Source: Ridgeia piscesae (taxonomy: Eukaryota > Annelida > Polychaeta > Sabellida > Siboglinidae). From it: a DNA stretch of 64,000 nt. Below are positions 56,501-64,000 of the stretch, one piece after another. The position numbers and the translations under genes are program-made. How positions within the stretch are numbered: position 1 is the first letter of the stretch; each line of letters opens with the position of its first letter. The notes under the pieces were generated by a model. It did no database searches, had not been told where the DNA came from, and saw only the letters and a program-made list of their open reading frames with translations. The DNA lies in contig JAODUO010001382.1 of NCBI GenBank assembly GCA_025642075.2, positions 1 to 64,000 on the forward strand, written 5' to 3'.

Positions 56501-57566
56501 CACACCATTCTCACCTGTCTTTGAATGCTGGCCCCGCCGTAGACGGCCACACCATTCTCACCTGTCTTTGAATGCTGGCCCCGCCGTAGACCGCCACACC
56601 ATTCTCACCTGTCTTTGAATGCTGGCCCCGCCGTAGACGGCCACACCATTCTCACCTGTCTTTGAATGCTGGCCCCTCCGTAGACGCCACACCATTCTCA
56701 CCTGTCTTTGAATGCTGGCCCCGCCGTAGACGGCCACACCATTCTCACCTGTCTTTGAATGCTGGCTCCGCCGTAGACGGCCACACCATTCTCACCTGTC
56801 TTTGAATGCTGGCCCCGCCGTAGACGGCCACACCATTCTCACCTGTCTTTGAATGCTGGCCCCGCCGTAGACGGCCACACCATTCTCACCTGTCTTTGAA
56901 TGCTGGCCCCGCCGTAGACGGCCACACCATTCTCACCTGTCTTTGAATGCTGGCCCGCCGTAGACGGCCACACCATTCTCACCTGTCTTTGAATGCTGGC
57001 CCCGCCGTAGACGGCCACACCATTCTCACCTGTCTTTGAATGCTGGCCCGCCGTAGACGGCCACACCATTCTCACCTGTCTTTGAATGCTGGCCCCGCCG
57101 TAGACGGCCACACCATTCTCACCTGTCTTTGAATGCTGGCCCGCCGTAGACGGCCACACCATTCTCACCTGTCTTTGAATGCTGGCTCCGCCGTAGACGG
57201 CCACACCATTCTCACCTGTCTTTGAATGCTGGCTCCGCCGTAGACGGCCACACAGCGAACATCTGGACCGAGCTCAGCAATGGACCGATACAGCTGCAGG
57301 CAGAGTTCACGCGTGGGTGAGATGACAATCGCCTGGGGACTCTGTGTTCTGCCATGGGATGGTTGTCTTGGTCTGTAACACGTGGTCACAGATATGTCTC
57401 ATTCTCAAAATCACCACAGTGAACTGTATATTAATTAAGCAACTCTATGAATACACACCGCTTAATCACGGCCTCGTAAATGTAGAGTCCAAGGTAGTTA
57501 TGCATTAGTCATTAACGTCAAATCGCAGTAACATGTCTCTTTTTCTAGGATGAGCCAACCTATCCT

Positions 57567-57617
<51 letters not shown>

Positions 57618-60600
57618 ACAGCATATTTTGGGATGTTGTTAACTGATATGACCATTCTAAATGTTGGGAAAACACACCTTTCTGAGAGTTTCTGAAGGAT
57701 AGGAATTGTGAATGCCAGCGTCTTACCGCTTCCAGTCACTGCCTTGCCAATGACATCTCTGAAACCAGACATCACCAATGCAGTCATAGGAACGAAAACA
57801 AGACATTTTCAAATGCAGTCAGACCTTCACCTGTGCAAACAGTTACAGGTACAAATGTGCATGGGTCTCTACAGAAATAAGAAATGCGCAATTCACAATG
57901 GACATAGGTGGCATTTCTCTGCGATGTTAGATTTTTAAAAATATAATTTTGACAACACGTCCTCAGCTATGAACATGTCTGGGCACTATTTGTAAGATTA
58001 ACTATGCCTATAATTTTCTAGTGTGATATTTTTTTATTTTCCGTTAATACAGTCCAGTAGAACATTTCTTTCATAACACTAATGCGAGGTAAATTTCCAG
58101 AATTATTATAGAAAATTCATAATGGTAGCCTAGGGTGCTACTACCGGTCAATGTGCACAATTGGCAATCCTATTTAATTGCACCGTTTTTTTAATACTTT
58201 TTAATTAATTACTTTTGTTATTTCTGTATTATTTCTTTGTTACCTTTATGAAAAGTGCATTGTTATTCAACTGAGGTTACAACATATGCTATGTCTTAGT
58301 TTTAAAACAAATTACAACGACTTCTATTTGGATTGTTTTTATATTCTGGGGGTAGTAAACCTTTTGGCGGACTAGTAAACTTTTGACTTTACTAGTTCCG
58401 ATGTCTAGTAAAATAAATGCCGAAGTACCCCTTTATACATATGCGTACTTCAGTGGCGCCACATTGTGGATTAGTTATCTACTCTGTTTAGAACCCGCAT
58501 ATAGCGGGTGACCACATTTGTCCGACTTTTAAGAAATTAATAGACGCGCACCCAAGTCTTCCTACTTGTGCACTGCGCGTCTATTAGGGACAATACGGTA
58601 TATGTAATAATGTGGTAGCCATAGAAATATCAATTAATAAATAACTACAAAATGCATCAGGGTTGGGTCCAAATATACACAACTCAGCCAAATCAAATAC
58701 ATTGTTTTCTAGATTTCACTGCAAATACAAATACCAATTTTCAATTCAAATACACTGCCATTTTTTTTATTCAAAAACAATTCAAATACATTGCCATTTT
58801 TTTAATTATAGTTCAAGTGTATCACAGTGGGTGGAATTTTGTCTAACGCTAACCCGACATACAACTTCAAAATTGTGGCAAAATTGATTTCATAGAAGGT
58901 TGAAAAGAATTATTTCGTGAAAGGTGATTTGCAGTAAAGGTAATCAGGTTGGCAGGTGATCATGAAACAGAAATGTTGATACTGACAATGTATTTGAAAA
59001 AGTAATTGAAAGTTTCAAATACTTTACAAATGTATTTGACCCCATGTCTGTAAATACAAAAGTTCATTAGTCCATAAAAATGTTTAGAATTGATTAGGGT
59101 CACTGTCCCTACAAAGGTTTGATTGACTGCTGTAGACTAATTGGCAGGCAGGTTTACTAGACAGTCCTTATCTGTACTACTGTACCAACTGGTGGGTAGC
59201 TCTTCCCCTGCACTTGAGGACACCAGGGTTCCTTTGTCTTTGTCCAGGATGTTTACACAGCAGGATTCTTTGAAACATACTCCCTGTGAATACCTGCCTT
59301 CATGGCTATAGATAAGCTTCACTGACTTCCCATTCATTCACTGGTGCTAATGTTTCTCCAACTTCACTGTCTGCCAACTTTCTCAGTGTCATCTGCCCAC
59401 TGTTGACCAGGTGTGAAATACATTCTGTCTTGGCTCCTGAGCCAGTTTAAGTCAGGCAATGCTTTACCTTTTGTTGGTAATTTGTATGTGTGATTGTATT
59501 TGCAAATACAGACTAAATATCAAATACAAATATGCACCCTTTTGTGATTTTTAATACAAATACACAACAATTTGGTATTCAAATACAAATACGCATTTGA
59601 ACCCAACCCTGAAATGCATTACTAACTGTGATATATAAAAAAAAAATTTATGGTGATAATATTAATCTTATAAATCACAATGTAAACATTTGGCAGGTAT
59701 TTTTATAAAAAAACAAGGTGTTAAACAAACAGGTTAACAAACTAACTTAGTAGAAGATAACCAACTTGACGTAAATTGGTACATACTACATACCTTCCAG
59801 CAAGACTGGCTGGCAAAGTCTTCTCCTGGATGTTGAATGGTTTCTGATATCCCAGTTGCTCCAAAACGCCAAGCAGATTGTCGTTGAGGTTAAAGTCGGC
59901 AAACGTCACTCTGCAAGCATCGCAACATTCACTGAATGAGACAGTTAGCGGCCCAGAAACATGTCATGTCACCACTGCCACCTGACTGAACCTACCCATG
60001 TGTTGGCACTGTTGTCTTAACAGGATGGGATTGTAACTAGTGCTGGTTCGATATTCGATATATCGAACGCCCACTGTTGATACCTTCGATATCGAGTCCA
60101 TTCAACGACATCGATGCGTTGTTTACGGGAGCTACCACTACAGCGCTTCGCTGCTTAACTTGACTTAGACGTGGTTGTTTAAAAAATAATATAAAATCAA
60201 ATGTGAATTGTTTTCTAAAACTTTATTGTAGAGTTAGTCTGTATAATGAATGTTTTCTGTGCGCGATCTTAGCCTAGGTCATACTTCGCTTAGCTTCGGT
60301 TATCCAAATGAAGGTTCGTGACTCTCGTTTGGTGGCACTACCATGCCGTCTGTCTCCCTACTTTACTTATGGTTACGCATACAAAAACACATCCTATATT
60401 ATTTTTTATATAGTGTTTATTGCACGCACTAGTATTTATGAAACAAATTTAATAATAATATTATTAATATAAATAATTATTCGAATGCGATGCACAAGCT
60501 TTGTTTGTACGACTCCCTCAACCAAGACGAACGACAACAAGTCACAACGTTCATCGCTAACTTGGCAGTTTTCCAACAAAGATTGTCTGCTATGCCAAAA

Positions 60601-62473
60601 GCACCCCAAAAATTGCAGGGGAAATACATCAAATTTGACGAAACAAGTCACTGTCCACTTTTTCTATTATTAATTAGTGTTATTTTATTGTAATTGTCTA
60701 AACAGTTTTGATGTTAAATCACAATTATCTTTACAATACACTTAATAAAAAACAGTTATAACAGTGAATGTGCAACTGTGCTGGGACTATTATAAGTGAT
60801 AGGTGTGTTTAACAATAACATATTATTTGTATGTTATGTTTCAGCTGTACTTGTTTATGGTAACCTTAGAGGACACGTTGACTTGAAATTAAGCTGCTTT
60901 ATAGTGTATTTGCAAACAACTGGGGTGAAGTACTGTTATTAATTTAAACTAATTCAGTGCAATTAAATAATGTATTTGTCACTAGGTATTTTATTGCAGC
61001 TGTCTTTATTGTTTTAATATTAACAATTACCTTTTAGTTTTACAACAGTAATCAATTATATTGAAACTGTTGTTTGTTTACTTAAATAAAATGAAAACTG
61101 CATATTAATCATTGTTTGCATGACTAAAATTATCATATATTTCCCTACAAGTGGAACATTGTGTGTGTTTCTGTGGGATTACTCCAAGTGGATAGTGTGT
61201 TTCTTTGGAGATCTCTACTGTACTGAATTAGACTTACAAGGTAAATTTTGAAATTCGAATAGAAATCTGGTATCGATTGATAGAAGAATTCTGGTATTGA
61301 ACTGGCAATATGTTGATCGATATCAAAGAATTCTGGTATCAAACCAGCACTACTTCTGTTGCATACTGTGCTTCTACTGGGAACTGTGTTCTATGTGAAT
61401 ATTAGATGTACAACGTAAGTATCGAACAAAATTCAGTTATCGATCGGTATCGAACAAAACCTGGCATCGAACCAGCACTAATTGTAACCAGTCATATGAG
61501 GATCTGACAATCTTTATGTATCTGTTTGTTCATTTAACGTTTCCACATACACCAAACCGTGACCAACACAACTGAAGAAACTTCACGAAATGCAAGTCTC
61601 ACCCTTCCGAGGAAGCATGCTGGGCAGTAGATTCCTCCCTGTGCTGTTTTCTCAGCCCTTCCAGATCCTCCTCATCCACCTCATATACTTCTCCTTCGTC
61701 CTCCTCTATCAGTTTCCTCCTCCCTCCCCCTCCTCTCCCTCCCCAGTCGCCCCCTCCACCTCTCCCTCCCCAGTCTGAGGAGCACCGGGCAAGGAGCAAC
61801 TGTGTGCGAACGGCATGTGGTGCAGACGACCATCTCAATGCTTCAAAGCCATCTGCAAAGTTTGAAAATGAACAAATAATATTCGTATAAGTTGAAGGTA
61901 ATAATTATAATGGTACTGAAATAAGCTTTCTTATACATGAAATTCTTCCCTGTGGCTCATTTAACAATGAACTTGAACGCGGAATGTTAATCTTAACGAC
62001 ATCATTCCCAATAAACACGGCTATCCAATGACGTGATCACGTTCATGGACGTGGTAAGGATTAAAATGCCTGGCAATGACACTAGCTGCCACTGGGATGA
62101 TAATCTGCTAATTTGCATCATACACAGTTAAAAGTTGCATCATTATCGTTGTCTCGGAGAGGCCTTTCCAGTGATGCGTGTGAATGAGTCAACTGATGAA
62201 AGTATGAAACTATGACCGTCCTCCCTGCACGCATCACGTTCACACACACACCGATGTCCCTATCACCGCCCACTGTCAACACACTTTCACGGAGTCGTAA
62301 AGGTGTATAATGGGGATTATATTGAAACGGACTTGAACATCCATCACCTATTTACACATCAGATACATCATCTTGCAATACGTACATGAAAAGTTGCATC
62401 TTGTGACGTTTCGTAGACCATACCAACGTTTTACTACCGCCCTTGAAAACACACGTGCAATGTTAGAAGCCAT
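49567..62473 (-). CDS. DEAD-box ATP-dependent RNA helicase, probably mitochondrial, 682 residues, 14 exons
   Basis: Exons (minus): 62473-62386, 61852-61603, 59910-59794, 57758-57678, 57372-57216, 55727-55647, 55214-55149, 54129-54032, 53305-53230, 52709-52613, 52172-52036, 51633-51576, 51019-50892, 50181-49567. All are GT-AG, all phases agree, total 2049 bases. Motifs in order: Q motif region GYQKPFNIQ (exon 3), TGSGKT 160-165, PTREL 198-202, TPGR 245-248, DEAD 269-272, SAT 300-302, ARGLD (exon 12), HRAGRTGR 448-455. All catalytic motifs are intact, so it should be an active RNA-dependent ATPase that remodels RNA. The N-terminus is a basic, acid-free, mitochondrial-type presequence. The tail is Gly/Arg/Tyr-rich. 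I did not assign a DDX number. Confidence 0.93.
50225..50880. repeat. Polypyrimidine (CT)n / (CCT)n tract filling helicase intron 13
   Basis: Nearly all of the 710-base last intron is CT and CCT repeats on the plus strand, hence purine-only on the transcribed RNA. Ser/Leu/Pro and Arg/Glu open frames are artefacts. Confidence 0.95.
50892..51019 (-). CDS. Helicase exon 13: motif VI
   Basis: Acceptor CCTTCCAG, donor GTGAG|GTAGGC. Encodes EYYIHRAGRTGRAGREGKC, with the arginine fingers at 452 and 455. Confidence 0.92.
51576..54129 (-). CDS. Helicase exons 8-12: motif III to motif V
   Basis: Exon 8 (54129-54032) carries KQMMLFSATMPPNIQ. Exon 9 (53305-53230) carries KDPVYIDITEG. Exon 10 (52709-52613) carries QHKPERCIVFMETK, motif IV. 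Exon 11 (52172-52036) carries CDSLHSDLSQSRRD. Exon 12 (51633-51576) carries ATDVAARGLDIPEVDL, motif V. Splice phases 2,0,1,0,1 run without a break. Confidence 0.93.
54300..54456 (-). mobile_element. tRNA-like SINE fragment in helicase intron 7
   Basis: On the minus strand GGTGACACAGTGGTTAAAGC resembles a tRNA A box, and about 30 bases on CAGATTCGAACC resembles a B box. The downstream CAAGGTTTGACAC / GTGAACCGGAGCAAT-like text is reminiscent of tRNA-derived SINE tails in marine animals. There is no complete tRNA fold, so it is not called a tRNA gene. Confidence 0.4.
55149..55727 (-). CDS. Helicase exons 6 and 7: motifs Ib and II
   Basis: Exon 6 (55727-55647) encodes SGVDVICATPGRLNDLLERG. Exon 7 (55214-55149) encodes DLKEVCYLCLDEADELLTPN with the DEAD box at 269-272. 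Both are phase 0 with strong sites (ATTTCAG; CATT|GTAAGT; TTTGCAG; CAAG|GTGGGT). Confidence 0.93.
56222..57250. repeat. 47-bp minisatellite containing copies of the exon 5 end and its splice donor, about 22 copies
   Basis: On the minus strand each unit reads GTGGCCGTCTACGGCGGGGC, then CAGCATTCAAAGACAG, then GTGAGAATGGT. That is the last 36 bases of exon 5 followed by the intron's first bases. Some units are 46 bases long, and a few have GGCTCC instead of GGCCCC. Confidence 0.95.
57216..57372 (-). CDS. Helicase exon 5: motif Ia, abutting a donor-amplifying minisatellite
   Basis: Acceptor CACGTGTTACAG. Encodes QAIVISPTRELCLQLYRSIA and ends VAVYGGASIQRQ at the donor CAG|GTGAGA. The last ~36 coding bases plus this donor are repeated some twenty times immediately downstream, so which donor is used is not certain from sequence. 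The first one gives the normal family length. Confidence 0.88.
57568..57616. repeat. (AT)n microsatellite in helicase intron 4
   Basis: Pure AT tract about 60 bases downstream, in gene sense, of exon 4. Confidence 0.95.
57678..57758 (-). CDS. Helicase exon 4: Walker A
   Basis: Acceptor GTCTGGTTTCAG, donor GAAAG|GTGTGT. Encodes DVIGKAVTGSGKTLAFTIPI, the ATP-binding motif I. Confidence 0.93.
58658..59611. mobile_element. hAT-like non-autonomous element in helicase intron 3, 954 bp
   Basis: Starts CAGGGTTGGGTCCAAATATA and ends ACGCATTTGAACCCAACCCT with a final G. The inverted termini fit YARNG and are flanked by perfect 8-bp target-site duplications AAATGCAT (58650-58657 and 59612-59619). The interior is rich in AAATACA-type repeats near both ends, and no transposase frame is seen. 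The 152-bp element at 10763-10914 has the same ends and is probably a deletion derivative of the same family. Confidence 0.8.
59794..59910 (-). CDS. Helicase exon 3: Q-motif region
   Basis: Acceptor GATGCTTGCAG, donor GGAAG|GTATGT. Starts VTFADFNLNDNLLGVLEQLG, then YQKPFNIQ, matching the aromatic-upstream plus GY-x-KP-x-x-IQ arrangement of the adenine-recognising Q motif. Confidence 0.92.
60038..61480. mobile_element. hAT-like DNA transposon in helicase intron 2, 1443 bp
   Basis: Ends are TAGTGCTGGTTCGATA and ATCGAACCAGCACTA, inverted repeats of about 15 bases fitting the hAT YARNG terminal pattern. They are flanked by perfect 8-bp duplications ATTGTAAC (60030-60037 and 61481-61488), the hAT target-site length. 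Near the right end there are further subterminal copies of GGTATCGA / ATCGAAC. The only internal frame (60490-60693, starting MHKLCLYDSL) is short and not recognisable as transposase, so the element is non-autonomous. Confidence 0.75.
61603..61852 (-). CDS. Helicase exon 2: Gly-rich and acidic linker
   Basis: Acceptor AACTTTGCAG, donor GAAGG|GTGAGA. Encodes GFEALRWSS, then WGGRGGGG repeated twice, then an acidic run (EEDEGEVYEVDEEDLEGL) before the helicase core. Low-complexity linkers of this kind are common between presequence and core. Confidence 0.82.
62386..62473 (-). CDS. Helicase exon 1: start codon and mitochondrial-type presequence
   Basis: ATG in AAAATGGCT context. The 29 residues begin MASNIARVFSRAVVKRWYGL: no acidic residue, five or more Arg/Lys, and alternating hydrophobic and basic positions that can form an amphipathic helix, as in matrix-targeting presequences. 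Donor TTCAT|GTACGT is strong and is the only nearby donor whose phase keeps exon 2 open, which supports this start. Confidence 0.75.
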
Positions 62474-62529
62474 TTTGTTAGTTGTTGTGTCGTATATGCA
62501 AATGTTTTCCGGCTAAAATATTGTTTTCT

Positions 62530-63117
<588 letters not shown>

Positions 63118-63159
63118 TTCAAGCCTATGTCGATTAGGAAAGAGTTTCCCTAATTCGAA

Positions 63160-63610
63160 TTAGGGAAACAGTTGCGGTATTCGCAGAGCAGGTAGGAGAG
63201 AATCTTTGACTAGTTGCTATGAATGTTGTTAAAATATACATAAACTTTATATAGAGTAATTTTTGTTCAGTACTGTAGAATTTAATAGTTATAAGAAATA
63301 ACTACAATAACAGTACAAGCAAAACACATAAATAACTAAATCATTGATTTAGTTTTATCCCCTGTAGTTCAGTTCCGTATAACAAAGGTGGCAGTGTTGT
63401 AATTTATATTATTTATCAATATAGTCCAGAAATAGGCGTGACAGGCGGAATGTTAACAACTACACTAGTAACACTACCCACGGCGCTTACAACATTATCC
63501 GCGCCTCACGCCTCCTCATTGTTAGGACCGAATACTATTTAGAAACAAACTTCTACGAACACGCCAACTACATTTAGTAACCTTATTTGCAGAGCTGCTC
63601 TGCGAATAGC
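63160..63610 (-). repeat. Interspersed repeat family, copy 3, partial
   Basis: Shares CGCAGAGCAGGT, GTAGTTCAGTTCCGTATAAC, GTGGCAGTGTTGTAATTTAT and TTGCAGAGCTGCTCTGCGAA with copies 1 and 2, with divergence and an insertion near 63430-63560. Confidence 0.5.
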
Positions 63611-63849
63611 CAGTCCGTTTTTTAATTATACTACAAATAGTGCAACATGATTAATTATCTAATAATAATAATAATTTTCTCTTGCCTGGATCTTCAGGTT
63701 CTTAGAAAAAGACAGTTCAGCCTTAGACATTACCCTCCTTTTTGCGCCATCGCTTTCTTCCACAGCGTATTCTCCTTGCTCTAAATCAGGACATTTCACC
63801 CACTATAAGTTTACCCTCCAATTAAAAATGAATCAATTAACACTATGTA

Positions 63850-63964
<115 letters not shown>

Positions 63965-64000
63965 GATGTTACTGTACTTATACCACACCTGTGATGTGTG

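Noticed and set aside
57000..57204. 121-residue minus-strand frame through the 47-bp repeat as an extension of helicase exon 5
   Set aside because: It would insert repeats into the conserved core between motifs Ia and Ib; the first donor gives normal family spacing. Kept only as a possible rare isoform in the findings.

Overview
The window is nuclear DNA from an invertebrate animal. The evidence is GT-AG introns with matching phases, a mitochondrially targeted DEAD-box helicase gene of 14 exons, an intronless 7TM receptor, hAT-type DNA transposons, a LINE endonuclease fragment, and very abundant micro- and minisatellites in AT-rich spacer. A mollusc or another lophotrochozoan is a reasonable guess from the repeat style, but nothing here fixes the phylum. 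Exons were joined by eye from splice sites, frame and phase. No alignment or transcript data were available.

0-20 kb, sparse and repeat-rich. It holds one isolated minus-strand exon (745-906), a LINE endonuclease relic (4019-4234), two large arrays built on the palindrome CTATAG (5.6-6.5 kb and 12.4-14.5 kb), and a minus-strand gene of at least four exons (6711-9896) for an unrecognised hydrophilic, partly coiled-coil protein. Around 14.1-15.2 kb is a stretch that looks like uncorrected sequence, part of it a damaged copy of the next 200 bases.

20-37.5 kb, the main gene. Eight plus-strand exons (20291-37469) join with every phase consistent into a 1667-residue protein. It has an N-terminal helical/coiled-coil part, a long Cys/His- and Ser/Arg-rich disordered part, seven copies of a ~41-residue helical repeat, a basic Ser/Pro linker, one C-terminal membrane span and a 25-residue tail ending PPV with Cys at position -23. 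That is the layout of a KASH-domain (outer nuclear membrane, LINC complex) protein, but the cytoplasmic part is not a nesprin. A 99-residue gene lies antisense in its intron 1, and a class A GPCR gene lies antisense in its intron 7.

32.7-48.8 kb, a tandem duplication. A unit carrying the GPCR gene, the KASH terminal exon and a 61-bp minisatellite occurs twice, each junction lying at a CA/CACG microsatellite. Coding parts are nearly identical and the minisatellites differ in length. The second KASH exon (43778-44800) has no duplicated upstream exons, so it is either an alternative last exon or an assembly (haplotype) duplicate.

49.5-62.5 kb, minus strand. A complete 682-residue DEAD-box RNA helicase with a mitochondrial-type presequence and a Gly/Arg/Tyr-rich tail. 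Its introns hold two hAT-like elements with perfect 8-bp target-site duplications, a tRNA-like SINE fragment, and a 47-bp minisatellite that has amplified the end of exon 5 together with its splice donor. The last 1.5 kb carries copies of an interspersed repeat also present, inverted, near 2.2-3.0 kb.
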